Shown: positions 54,043 to 64,000 of the stretch, in pieces
Position numbering within the stretch: the stretch's first letter is position 1
Layout of the letters: the number at the start of each line of letters is the position of its first letter
Assembly: GCA_963575745.1 (NCBI GenBank)
Contig: CAUYUJ010018048.1
Coordinates: 408,300-472,299 of the forward strand
Length of the DNA stretch: 64,000 nt
Source: Prorocentrum cordatum
Lineage: Eukaryota; Sar; Dinophyceae; Prorocentrales; Prorocentraceae
Direction of reading: 5' to 3'
Made by a program: the position numbers and the translations under genes
Notes under the pieces: model-generated
What the model was told of the DNA's origin: nothing
What the model saw: the letters and a program-made list of their open reading frames with translations, nothing else
The model's database searches: none

Positions 54043-54700
54043 CGCAAACCCGACTGCGGTAATATCGTTTGCACCGTAGGGTTTAGTGCGTGTTGCTGTG
54101 CCGCGCCCAGACGTGCCACCCCTGAAAACATACCGTAGGCTCGCTCCACCATCAGGGAAACGGCGAAATTACAGTACTTTCATCCGTCACACTCCATTCT
54201 GACTGTTGTCGATGAAGCTGAAAGTCTTCAGAATGTGACGTTGCCCATGGGGACCACTGGCGGTCGTACTCTCCCCATGATCACGAAGCTTGCCGCACCT
54301 CGCTTACGCCACATAGCTTACACCACTGAGGCTACACCAATAGCTTTCACCTCTCAAACTTACACTGTATAGCTGTCTAGCTTACCCGACATAATTATAC
54401 AACATTGCTTCCACCGCATAGTTTTCACCCCCACAGTTTATTAACTCACGGTTTGGGGCACACGCTGGCTGATATTGTTGACGAGGGAAAATGTCTTCAG
54501 CGTCAACTTGGACTGCTAGCCCCTGGACGACCACAATAGCTGCTCCCGCCTGATACTCCTTTTGTTTACCATCGCTCTCTCTGTCTCTGTCTCTCCATTC
54601 GGACTCTCTTCTCTCTGTCTCTCCCTTGCTGGGCTTTCTCACAACTTGCCCCAGAATCACGCTCCCGCCCAGGACTTCCCCGCAGTCTGCCGAGGCGCTC
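54043..54700. other. interval without recognised genes
   Basis: AT-richer sequence with TAGCTTACACC-like words repeated loosely at 54290-54400 (ACACCACTGAGGCTACACC, TTACACTGTATAGCT). No coding signal is recognised. Confidence 0.45.
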
Positions 54701-56340
54701 CGCTCTCTCGACGCGCGCGCTCTCGCTCTCGATGTTCGCTTCGCTGCCCCGCCCGCCCGCCCGCCCGTGGCGGTCCCGCTGCCCGACCCGCCCGTGGCGG
54801 TCCGGCTGCCCGACCCGCCCGTTGGAGCCCGCTCGCCCGACTCGCTCGGTCGGGTCTGCCCGCTCGCCTGCCCGGAAGCCCGCCCGTCCGTTAGCCCGCC
54901 CGTCCGTTTCAGTGTCGGGCCCGTCCGCCTGCCGAGCGGGGTCGATGCACGCGTTGTGGCGTTCGCTCGTGTGGCGATTTTAATGCACATCCTATTTCGA
55001 GTCTTTCCTTCACGTTGCCGTTGAACTTTCTCGCGCTATGGTGGCAGCCGCGTTGTGTGAAGTTCGTGTGGCCGCGCTCTCCTCCTCCAAAAAAAAAATG
55101 TCGGGCCCGTCCCGCTCTTTTTTTGTTCGGGTCCGCCCGCCTGGCCCGCCCGTGAGGCTCCGGCCCGCCCAGCCTGCCTCTTCGCGCGCTCGAAGGCCCT
55201 CCCGCCCCCCGCCCGTTTTGGTGACCCGCCCGCCCGACCCGCCCGTTCGAGCCCCGGTCTCCAGACAGCTGCCAAAGAATGAGTAGTGCTGATCACCTCT
55301 TACCGGTGCCCACTGTTTTTTTAATTGAAGTGCCCCCTTCGGGGCTCGCATCCTCTTTTAGAAGGTAAGGTCTTGAGCCAGGAATTGCGTTGTTGCCCTC
55401 TAGACTACACCATCAACGGCTCCCGCCAGATACTCCTTCGCAGTTTGTTCAAGACCGCGCTCTAGCTCAAGACTTCATTGCGCTTTACCCAGGAATCGCT
55501 CTCGCCTAGGACCTCCATGCAGCTTGCTGCGGCGCTGCGCCGAGACGTGCAGACTCGCGCTGTTTGCACGCGACCTCCTCACAATTTACTCAGGACTCGT
55601 GCTCTCGCCGGATTCTCTACAGTTTACGAAGTTCCCTTCCATGCCGCGCCCGCCCGACCCGCCCTGCAGGGCCCGCCCGCCCGACCCGCTCCCTGCAAGG
55701 GTCCGCCCGCCCGACCCGCCCGTTGAGTTTCGCCCGCGCGACCGGCCCGTCGGGGTCCGGCCTATCTTGTGCTTCGAAGCCAGGGCTCGAGCTTTACCGT
55801 GTGTTGGCGATTTTGTGGGCTGTTTTCGCATTGATTTCGTTTTGCACCAAATGCGGGACGAAGACAGAACGAGGGAGAACGAAAACAAAATGAAGGCAGA
55901 CACTGTTTAGTTCGAGCCTTGTTGGAAGCTCGCCCGCCCTCTTTTATGCCCCGCCCGCCGGACAGGCCCACTGGGGTCGGCCCGCCCGACGCGTCCGTTA
56001 GGGCCGGCCTGCCCGTGCGCTTGCCAGGATTATGTTTTTTTCTCTGCACCCTCCTGCAACATCTTTTCGCCCTCAAGCCGCCTCCCTTCCTCTTGCCTCC
56101 CCCCCTCTCGCTTCCTCCTCCTTTCCTTGCTATCTCTCTTTCCTTTGTATCTCTCCTTCTCATCCTCGTGTTTTAGAGGCCGCGCCAACTACACATGGCA
56201 GGCAAGGAACTGAAGGGGGTACGATCGAACACGAAAAGGACGGGTTTCTTAGGTTCGCTTGCTTGGAAGCCCGCCCGCTCGCTTCAATGTCCCGCCCGTC
56301 CGACCCGCCCTGCAGGGTCCGCCTGTCAATTATCCTTTTT
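54701..56340 (+). repeat. GCCCG-rich minisatellite family, five clusters
   Basis: Clusters of CCCGCCCGACCCGCCCG with GTNRGGGTCC spacers: 54750-54920, 55125-55255, 55640-55770, 55925-56030 and 56262-56325. Each is preceded by similar lead sequence (CGCTCTCGCC.AGGACTTCC, GATACTCCTT at 54551 and 55424). Intervening DNA shows T/C-rich runs but no gene. The Gly/Arg/Thr-rich - strand frames are artefacts. Confidence 0.8.
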
Positions 56341-56649
56341 CTCTTCCCTCTCTCTCGGGCAGAACAGCACTGTTGCCCCGACAGCACAGTACAGTCGAAC
56401 TCCATAGTAAGGATGGAACACCTTCCAAAGTGTACCCTTGCATCCTTGCCTCTTCGGTTCATTCACAACCACTTTCGATGGCCAACCCTGGTCGAAAAGC
56501 TTTAACATGGACGTCCAAGGGGCTTGCATCCTTACCGCGCATCCTTGTCAGCAGTTGTGACTGTAACCCCGACAGGAATTCTTCAATCCTCCATGTTTCT
56601 TCTCAGCAGCACAGTGACCCCGACAGCAGCAGAGCCGTTGACGCTCACG
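56341..56649. other. interval without recognised genes
   Basis: Contains CCCCGACAGCA repeated at 56375, 56558 (CCCCGACAGG) and 56618. Nothing else is recognised. Confidence 0.45.
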
Positions 56650-57180
56650 GAACCTCTCCGACAATGCTTGCGGCGGGCAGCGACGCATGCTCCGCATGAT
56701 CATCAGGATACCCCGACGACGTACCATCTGCTTCACGGACCTCGCTGCAGTAACAAGACCGAGGCTGTCGACTTCACGAAAGGCAACACTCTGCGCAATA
56801 ACCTATGCACCGACAGCACCAGCGACGACGCGGACAGCAAGCTGCCACCCCCCGGCACAACTGCAACTCTGGAGAAGCACAGCGACCGCGACGAAGTCGC
56901 CGCACATGTGGATATTGAGATGGATGTGGGGCCCCGGGTTGACTACATTCAGTGTGGCACGCAGTGCGCATAGCAAGCATCTCATGAAACACCACCGGGC
57001 CAACATCTGGGCGACAATTCACTTGCAGAACTCATGGCGCATGGGTTGAAGGGTTGCCAACCACGAGCTCGCAAGGTGGACGTGGAGAGCACTAGACGGG
57101 CATCCAGGATAAGTCCATGACAATGAGGTCAACTTCTGCAAGGCCGACAGCGAAAGCGGAGGGACGACGACGTAACCACG
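56650..57180 (+). pseudogene. LINE C-terminal fragment (broken)
   Basis: Across frames the + strand reads RMLRMIIRIPRRRT (about 56688-56730), then PRVDYIQC (56934-56957), THLMK-like HLMKHHRANIWATIHLQNSW (56979-57038), then RVANHELARWTWRALDGHPG (57050-57109). The block QRxMLRMI...W.dyI...H...W......RVA.HE..RWT..aL resembles the end of LINE ORF2 and parallels the C-terminus of LINE-1 here (LRRVQRKMLRMIHGS ... WAEWCQRAAHEVE). At least two frameshifts and stops. No RT core is attached. Recognition rests on short words, so confidence is modest. Confidence 0.45.
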
Positions 57181-57900
57181 CACTTCCAGCAACGCAGGCC
57201 CGACAGTTCAGTTTTTGTTTGTGTACCAGCCGCGCTGCATTTTTTCATGCTCACAGACGCCATGGCCTCCGCAGTGGTCGTTCGTTGGTTCCCCCCCCTG
57301 CCGAGGCTGTCGTTCCCTTCTCTTTCCTACAGAGGATTTTTCTTCCCTCTTCACATCCCGATCGACCCAGGGTCCGTCCGTTCGCCTCTGTGGGCCTCGC
57401 CCGCCTGGCCTTCCCGTTAGGGCCCGCCCGACCGACCAGGGTCCGCCCGTTCGCCTGTCTGGAAGCCCGCCCGCCCGCTCTGCCCGTCAGGGTCCGCCCG
57501 TTGGCGCTCGCCCCTCCCGTCCCGGCCCGCCCGTGAGGGCCCGCCCCCCCCCGGCCCGCCTCTGAGGGACACCCACCAGGAGGCCCAAGGAGCTTGCAAT
57601 CTCAGGCAACCCAGACGGGGCTCGACGCCGCAGCGGCCGTCGCGGCCGACCCACCCCTTCGCGGCGCGCCAGCTCAGCCGCCGCGGAGCGCGCGCCTCTC
57701 TGCGGCCGCGCCGCGCGCTGCGCGGCGCCGCGCCGCAGAGGCGCAGGCGGGAAGCAGGAGGAGAGCCAATGGCACGCCGGCGTTGTGAGCCCGTCGCCGC
57801 ATTGGCTCCGTCGCTTCTGTCCCGAGGCCCAGTGACTTTTGGGCGGCGGCACGCCGATGGGTTCCCCACGGCGGCGTGTCATGAGACTGCTGCTCATTCT
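57181..57900. repeat. GCCCG minisatellite and GC-rich interval to the gap
   Basis: 57360-57570 repeats the GCCCGCCCG..GGGTCCGCCCG theme of 54.7-56.3 kb. 57600-57780 is very GC-rich with GCGCC/GGCGC inverted words. No gene is recognised. Confidence 0.6.
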
Positions 57901-58000
57901 NNNNNNNNNNNNNNNNNNNNNNNNNNNNNNNNNNNNNNNNNNNNNNNNNNNNNNNNNNNNNNNNNNNNNNNNNNNNNNNNNNNNNNNNNNNNNNNNNNNN
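57901..58000. other. assembly gap (100 N)
   Basis: Exactly 100 N; true size unknown. It cuts off the 3' side of the LINE fragment at 58-60 kb. Confidence 0.99.
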
Positions 58001-58199
58001 ACGGGCGGCGGCTATTTTGGCAGCAGCGTCAGCTGCATGATTACCGCGGAGCAACCATTCGGGCAAACGCTTTTGCTAGATTGCTGCACCTGACAAATGA
58101 GTATTGACAAGCAGTCTCAGAACTCGATCTTTACCTCTGGCAGCAATCTCCTGGCAAATCTTGGCCCATACATCTGCCTGTTCACCCTGGGGTTTACCG

Positions 58200-60051
58200 C
58201 GCCAGCCACAAAGCAGTCACTTCACCTCTTCCACCAACCTGGCGGTGGCCTGGGAGTGGCCCTTCAATTGTAGCCAGGGTCTGCAACGATCCTGCAGTGT
58301 CTCTGGCGGGCTCTGCTGCCAACGCAAATCCCACTCCAACACGTCTGAGGTTCGGATTTGCAGAGTTTGGCCCTCCGCTCGAGTCCCCAAAGAAATGGAG
58401 GGGGTGCTCTCTCATTCCTTCGCCTGCTGCTCCTCTGGCTGCTTCTGCGATGGTACCCGCACATCTCCAATCCTCGACAAGTGACGGCAATGGGGTCTGA
58501 TCCCACGCTTGTGGTAGCAAACCTCGCAGCCAACAGCACTCTGTTGACTCACATTGGGCGTCGAGCTTGTCCAAATCTGAATCCGAGAAGTCACTGAGTG
58601 TCCGCAGTCCTTTGGCGGGGTTGTGCTAATGAAATTCGCGAGGATGGAGCAATCAACCGGCTTTCTCTGGAGTCTCAGTTGCCAATGTTCGGCACGAGCT
58701 CTGAATCCCCTCACATTGTTTGACTCCATTGTTTCGTGCACGATGTCGGGGACACGATGAAGCCATTGTTGATAACCTGGTCCACCAATCCGCCATGCCA
58801 TCTTGGAACGGTTGTGCTCTGGCGTGGGCTGATTCATGCACTTCCCCAACATGGAATCGGTGACCCTGTGCACGGCTGGCTCCCGCTGGCATGGACGTAG
58901 ATTGGTGGGCACATAGTAATGCTTCGAGCGAGGTTACCCAAGACGCGTATATGCCAGAAATTTGCCCAGTTAGTTCTGAGCCAACACGGCTATTGAATGA
59001 TTTATTGTAGTAGCCAGGAATATTGCGAACAGACGTTGGCGTTCGTCCAATTCGCTGTCTGACTTCAGACCATAATTCCTCAGATATCCTATAGTTCGGG
59101 ATGTGTTCATGGGGCTCGTCTTGGCTGGGGTTAGTGGGGGAGATGCACAGACGCAGTGAGGAAGGAGACGAGGACGAGGACGAGGGGGGTCCTGGGACCT
59201 GGATGGGCCAGGCATCTTCCGCTGGCCAGGCGTCCATATCTTTGGCACATCTATGTATGGGAGAGCCGAGGAAATCCTTGGTTCCCGCTGGAGCGCTCTC
59301 GGGAGGCGCATCTGACGGGGCAGGGTCCAGGCGATCTCAAAACATGTTAGTGTAAAGCTCACGTCTTCGCTGCCTAGACATTGCTCGCTTGGCTTTGGCT
59401 TCTGCTTTGGCCTTGAAAGCTGTAGACCCTTGGATGGCACAAGAGACGGACCTAGCTTGCTGCGGGAGCTTATCTGGCACGGACAAGATTCTGGTGACCA
59501 GCTGGGAACATGCCGAATGAAACTGCACCGCCAGCCCCACATGGGGCCTCTCAGGAACATTTAACACTGGTGAAACTTCCCTTTACGTAAGCTCGAGCCT
59601 CGGAGCTACAAGCTAGATGGCCTATGTGAGAGCCATTTTTCCAGAGCTACAAGTTGTTTCCACAGGAGCCTGGACGACTTGGCCATCAACGAAAGTCAAC
59701 AATCCCGAACGCCCCAGCGTCTGGGGAGACATGTTGAAATCTCCTGCGACGACCCAGGGGACCTGGAGAGAAGTCGGAAGGGAGCCTAGATGCTGAAAGC
59801 GAGTGATGTTGCTGGCAGACATTTCTTTTGAATCAAGAGCATCGACCTCATTCGAATGTACCCCTCGAGAGCGACGGACTACTTTGGCTGACGGCCTCGC
59901 ACGGGTGCCTATCAGACGTAGATGAGCACGGCGAGTTTTTGATATAATATGTTTTCAGCCCTGCAGCTGCGATAAGTGTCTCCACATAGCCGAAGAAGTC
60001 GCACTTGGCTTCATCTTTGGATTCGACGAACCTCCAGCACTTGTCCCCCAT
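58200..60051 (-). pseudogene. LINE-3: endonuclease and post-endonuclease linker fragment
   Basis: On the - strand, PWVVAGDFNMSPQTLG (about 59714-59762) is the GDFN motif of an APE endonuclease, preceded by SNITRFQHLGSL and followed by APVETTCSSGK. After a frame change, PERPHVGLAVQF and RILSVPDKLPQQ (59460-59560) follow, then a stop at 59337 and, in the same frame, ELWSEVRQRIGRTP and SGIYASWVTSLEALLCAHQ (58900-59080). The last part (58412-58650) is in another frame. This layout matches the endonuclease half of a dinoflagellate LINE in memory. No RT follows before the gap. It is not the upstream part of the RT at 61.8-64 kb, which lies on its 5' side, so it is a separate truncated copy in the same orientation. 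Confidence 0.6.
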
Positions 60052-61763
60052 GGCAGTGCAGTTCGCGAAAGGGAGGGTGGGAGGGAGAGAGGGAGAGAGG
60101 CTGGCTGGTGGCCACTGTGGGCAGTCTTTGAGGGCTGCAGGGACAGCACCCCGAGGGCAGCCGGGAGGTGGACCAGCCGCGGCCTGACCTCAGTCGGCTC
60201 CCACATCCGCGCACAGGGGACAACAGCTCTGGTGGAAAGAGGGCCCCCCCACCTCCCTGGCGATCCCAGGGGAAGCAGGGGATGGAGGGCATCCCACCTT
60301 GCACCAAGGGTTTCCCGAGTGAGCGCACGTGAGTGCGGACAGGGAGCTGTAAAAGGGATCCGCCCTGGGGTCAGCCATCCAGTCCTTGCAAGGCATACCG
60401 CAGTCTGCCAGCGTGGGTGGTGGAGACCATCCGGATCCGCTCCCAGCCCCACCCCCGACCCACCTCCGCGGCCTCAGTCCTACCTGACCCCCTTGGGGCC
60501 AGGACGCACTAAGCAACCGGAGACGGCAGGGCGAGGGCGAAGGCGACTGAGTCTGGACGGAGGAGAGGACGGGGACGAGGGAGGAGGGAGGAGGGAAGAG
60601 GGAGAAAAGGATGGCTGGCCTGGGCTGGCCTGGGCTGGCCTGGGCTGGCCTGGGCTGGCCCGGGCTGGCCTCGGCTGGCCCGGACTGGCCGCGGCTGGCT
60701 CAGGCTGGCCTGGGCTGGTCGGGGCTGGCCTGAGCTGGCCTCGGATGGCCTCTGCTGGCCTGGGTTGGCCTGGGCTGGCCCGGGCAGGCCTGGGCAGGCC
60801 CGGACTGGCCTGGGCTCGCTCTCGCTGGCCTCGCCCCAGAAAGAAGGAGCAGGGAGAAGGGAGCAGGAGGCAGACGAGAAGCGAGGGGACACCATCCGGA
60901 GAGAGGGGGGCGCGCTGAGATGCCCCGGAGGTCACCTTCGCACTGCTCCTCTCGGGCCTCTTCCGACGGGAGGGGGGGGAGGGGAAACACTGGGATGCCC
61001 CAGAGGTCACCTTCACACTACTCCTCTCGGGCCTCTTCCGACGGAAGGGGGGGGGAGGGGAAACACTGGGATGCCGCGGTGGCTCAAGCCGCGGTGGCTC
61101 AAGCCGCGGTGGCTCAAGCCGCTGCCCCCGCCCTCGACCCACCTCCGCGGCCTCAGTCCTACCTGATCCCCTAGAGGCCAGGGCGCACTGAGCAGCCGGA
61201 GACGGCAGGGCGAGGGCGAAGGCGGCTGAGTCTGGACGGAGGAGTGGACGGGGAGCCCTGGAAATTCCACCACTCCCAGCTCCCATCAGGTGGGAGAACC
61301 CAGCACCCCCGGAGATGGGGAGGGGCTAGGAAGATCAGGGGATCCTCAACGCACTCCCTCCAGACAATCCGGAGGGAGGGGGGGGCGCAAGGACGACAGG
61401 GGAGGGCGCGAAAAGGGGGGGGGGGGGACGGACAGAAGAGGGCAGAACCCCGAGCCAAGCCGAGCAGAGACGCAGTTTCCCTGCCGCACCCCGTCGCGGC
61501 AACGAGAGCGCCCCCCAGGGGTCACCGCCCCAGGAAACCAACATAGCGCAGCAGGGGGGAGGGAGGACAAAGACGAAGACGGGGACGAAGAGGAAGAGAG
61601 CAAGAGAAGCAGGAGCAGGGACGAGGGGGAAAAGAGAGAGGAGGAAACCAGAGGCGCAGGAGGGCGGCGATAGGACGCCCCGGGGGTGCATCTTCACGCA
61701 GCCTCCCTGGCAGGGGAGAAAAGGAGGGCGGGGAGAAAAACGGGGGGTGCCGGGTCGCACTTT
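60052..61763. repeat. locally duplicated, purine-rich interval with GGCCTGGGCT array
   Basis: 60458-60576 and 61136-61254 are a direct duplication at offset 678. 60608-60835 is a 10-bp array GGCCTGGGCT with variants. 60920-61070 holds two copies of a ~110-bp unit (GATGCCCCRGAGGTCACCTT, CTCCTCTCGGGCCTCTTCCG). 61074-61118 is three exact copies of CCGCGGTGGCTCAAG. 61370-61640 has G and GA runs. No gene is recognised. Confidence 0.85.
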
Positions 61764-64000
61764 TCAAGGGGCTCCGCTCCAGAACTCCGTGGCACTAGAG
61801 TCCAGAGCACCTGCCCACTCTGCCAGCTGCTGGTAGCCCGGCGACCCCGGTTCGGCCCCCAGGGAGGCCCCTGGCTCCGCGCCCGCGCCCACCCCCGGGG
61901 CTTGGCCGAAGGCTGCGCGCCCCTTTGTCCATGCGCCGCACACATTGAGAGCATGGGAGAGGCCCTCTTCTGGAGCCAAGGTGGCCTCGCAGAAAATGCA
62001 GTACTGCAGCCTAGCCCATGAGCGCCTGCGGTTGCGGTGCGTGAGGGTCAGGAGGCCCGCGCGGAGGCGCGAAACCGACCGCTGAGCACGCAGACACGAG
62101 GTAGGGAGCCCAAGGGCGTAGCCCTTGGCAAGATCCTGGCTCACACACGGCCGCAACTGGACGTAGGGGTGGCCGTCCAGGGCTTGCGCACGGGCAGCAA
62201 GACAGCGTCCTGTGATGACCGTCTTTGCGTATGCCTTGTATGCTGCCAGGGAACCCGCGCACCGTGCCTTCCAGATTGGCCAGTCTTCCACTCCCCAGTC
62301 CTGCAGCAGGCAGAGCGATGCCCTGGCCCAGGAGGGGTGGCCGGCTGCCTGCGACCCACGAAAGACCGCGCCATACAGGTCGTCCTCAGGCAACGCCCAG
62401 AGTGTGGCCCTGCGCACAGCAACATCTACCGCAGCGCGGCCCGCTCCCGAGAGAGGCCACCCCAGCTCCGACGCAGCCACCATCGCATTCCTCCACGGCG
62501 GGGCACCAATGAAGGACCGCGCCCAACCCTCGTAGGCTGCATTCAGGACTTCGGAGGCGCCAGGGGCCACAGCCAGCAGCCACCGACCAAAGCGAAAGGA
62601 GCCTTCTATAACCATCTCGAAAGTGGCCATGGCCACCGCGAGGGGCACTCCCCCATTGGCCACCAAGCCCGCCAGGCTGGCGCACTGTGCTCCTGCTGCC
62701 GCAAGCCGCTGGTTGAGGAGGGGCAAGAAGTTCTGTTCGTGTTGCCAGCGGAGGCCCAGCCAGAGATGCTGCTCGACTGGGTGGATGGGCACCGGCGGGC
62801 GGCCCACCAAGCGCAGATGGAACATGGGCCTGTTTGTGTTACCCACAGGCCGCCGGGCCCCCCCCAAAAGCATTGCTGCATGCTTGGCCGGTTTCGTGTG
62901 CGGGGAGGCCCTGTACTTCCAAGACCAGGCCGCAAGCACGTCCAGGGACGACTGCGCATTGCCCCAGGAGAATGCAAGAAGCAGGGGGTCATCAGCGTGA
63001 AAAACGGCCACCACCCGCCGCGGTGCGAGCTGGTCTAGCGCTTCCAGCGCCGAGGCTTCCAGGTCAGGCCAGGCCTCCAGAACTGCAAGAGATGGCAGCA
63101 GCCTCCCTTGCTGAATGTCGGCCAGAAGCCGCCCCAGCAGGTCCTCTCTGGGCGCGCCTGCCCCCGTCCACGCGTGCCGCGCCCAGGCCGCAGGCATGTG
63201 GATGCCAAAGCCCACTCCGAGCCGCGCCTCTGCCAGAGTCCTCGCCAGCTCCTCCATGTAGACGGGGAAGGCCAGAGGGCCGATTGTGCCCCCCTCTGCG
63301 ATCCCCTGGAAGATGGGGGTAGTGGAGCACCCGTTGAAGGATACGTGAATACGGTCTTCGGCCAGCATGCTGTGCAGGAGAAAGAAGCATCCATCGCGCA
63401 CGCCTGCCAACCTGTGTAAACTGTGCAGCAGCCCTTGACGCCACGTACGCGGGAATGCTTTCTGTAAGTCCCCAAATAGTGCAATCAAGGGGCGGCCGTG
63501 GTGCTCCGCTTCTGCCACGAGTTCGTGGAGCAGCAGATGTGCGTCCCCGGTGTCGCGGATGTACCCGCTCTGGCCCGGGGTGATAGCTGCCCTAACAATG
63601 GGGCGCAGACGGTTGCACAATACCCCTTCCTGGAGAAGACCCATCTGAGCTTTTATCATTATCGGCCTGAAACTCTCGCCCTCATCTGGCGGCCCGTCTT
63701 TGTGGAGCTGCACTGCACTGCTGCCTCGCCAGGACGCCGGCCGAACAGCCAGGGCCCCGGGCCCTAGGAGGCGGATGCTGCGCCACAGTACCTCGTTCAA
63801 GGTGCCGTTCCCAAGCTGGAGGATGATGCGGGGGATCAAATCTGGCGTCGTAGCATCCGTGTGCCCCCACTCCGAGATCACATGTGCGACCTCTGCCTGC
63901 GTGACCGGGGCATCCATGGGGGTAGCGCCTCTGTGGGCCCGGGCAAAGCCCGCAAGACGCGGCACGATGTGATTGAGGTACTGGCCAAAGGCTTCGTCAT
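61764..64000 (-). CDS. LINE reverse transcriptase with C-terminal zinc motif, uninterrupted, 5' partial
   Basis: The - strand frame is open from the window edge to TGA at 61764-61766, over 740 codons. RT blocks in order: ESFRPIMIKAQMGLLQEGVL (63620-63680), TPGQSGYIRDTGDAHLLLHE (63518-63577), motif A PLIALFGDLQKAFPRTW (Asp at 63468-63470), motif B FQGIAEGGTIGPLAFPVYME (63249-63311), motif C VVAVFHADDPLLLAF (Asp-Asp near 62988-62993). A long thumb/connection follows (LRLVGRPPVPIHPVEQHLWL, ATFEMVIEGSFRFGRW). Near the end CIFCEATLAPEEGLSHALNV then C (about 61930-62000) forms a C-x2-C...H-x4-C motif. It would copy LINE RNA at the nicked target. No start codon is assigned: an in-frame GTG at 63965 is not meaningful and the endonuclease should lie beyond base 64000. 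The absence of lesions suggests a young copy. Confidence 0.8.
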   Translation of the reverse strand, partial: DEAFGQYLNHIVPRLAGFARAHRGATPMDAPVTQAEVAHVISEWGHTDATTPDLIPRIILQLGNGTLNEVLWRSIRLLGPGALAVRPASWRGSSAVQLHKDGPPDEGESFRPIMIKAQMGLLQEGVLCNRLRPIVRAAITPGQSGYIRDTGDAHLLLHELVAEAEHHGRPLIALFGDLQKAFPRTWRQGLLHSLHRLAGVRDGCFFLLHSMLAEDRIHVSFNGCSTTPIFQGIAEGGTIGPLAFPVYMEELARTLAEARLGVGFGIHMPAAWARHAWTGAGAPREDLLGRLLADIQQGRLLPSLAVLEAWPDLEASALEALDQLAPRRVVAVFHADDPLLLAFSWGNAQSSLDVLAAWSWKYRASPHTKPAKHAAMLLGGARRPVGNTNRPMFHLRLVGRPPVPIHPVEQHLWLGLRWQHEQNFLPLLNQRLAAAGAQCASLAGLVANGGVPLAVAMATFEMVIEGSFRFGRWLLAVAPGASEVLNAAYEGWARSFIGAPPWRNAMVAASELGWPLSGAGRAAVDVAVRRATLWALPEDDLYGAVFRGSQAAGHPSWARASLCLLQDWGVEDWPIWKARCAGSLAAYKAYAKTVITGRCLAARAQALDGHPYVQLRPCVSQDLAKGYALGLPTSCLRAQRSVSRLRAGLLTLTHRNRRRSWARLQYCIFCEATLAPEEGLSHALNVCGAWTKGRAAFGQAPGVGAGAEPGASLGAEPGSPGYQQLAEWAGALDSSATEFWSGAP

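Noticed and set aside
55340-55425. tRNA-like sequence on the - strand
   Set aside because: TAGTCTAGAGG and GGCTCAAGACC resemble A and B boxes but are only 17 bases apart, and no acceptor or anticodon stem can be drawn.
62037-63038. 333-codon + strand frame
   Set aside because: Antisense of the intact RT; no motif of its own.

Overview
The window looks like repeat-dominated nuclear DNA of a dinoflagellate. I see no recognisable host gene. The evidence for a dinoflagellate is a run of partial spliced-leader (DinoSL) relics just upstream of a retroelement, retroelement protein families that I associate with dinoflagellate genomes (from memory, not searched), high G+C, and a very high density of simple repeats and minisatellites. 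Prorocentrum is a possible source because of its repeat-rich, GC-rich genome, but that is a weak guess. Two 100-base N runs (20400-20499, 57901-58000) are assembly gaps.

Layout. 1-5747: a decayed tyrosine-recombinase (DIRS-like) retroelement on the + strand, in the order gag-like region, RT/RNase H, tyrosine recombinase, and a C5-methyltransferase-like module; its 5' end lies outside the window. 5798-6264: two copies of a 162-bp direct repeat. 6.3-13.4 kb: trinucleotide tracts, an 83-bp satellite and a 41-bp minisatellite. 13.4-13.8 kb: a broken LINE RNase H fragment. 15.6-19.2 kb: triplet and dinucleotide tracts. 20.1-22.0 kb: a 1.3-kb mosaic of related hexanucleotides set inside a minisatellite. 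22.8-23.5 kb: an 84-bp satellite. 25.8-27.0 kb: an ~80-bp satellite bracketed by hexamer arrays. 27-31 kb: more minisatellites and dispersed repeats.

31.5-35.8 kb: LINE-1 of this window (+), with SL relics, an ORF1-like region, an APE-type endonuclease and an RT carrying several lesions. 35.9-37.2 kb: a second, different RT fragment (+). 37.5-47.5 kb: triplet tracts, a TGTCCCG-based minisatellite family, a very regular 73-bp array and dispersed repeats. 48.3-54.0 kb: a decayed LINE on the - strand with endonuclease, RT and C-terminal zinc fingers, followed by repeated 3' tail units and an ORF1-like reading frame. 54.5-57.6 kb: GCCCG-rich minisatellites and a LINE C-terminal scrap. 58.2-60.0 kb: a LINE endonuclease/linker fragment (-). 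60.0-61.7 kb: local duplications and a 10-bp array. 61764-64000: an uninterrupted LINE RT reading frame (-) running off the window edge; it is the best-preserved coding sequence here.

The coding content is therefore entirely retroelement-derived and mostly broken. The remainder is tandem repeats of many periods that repeatedly nest in one another.
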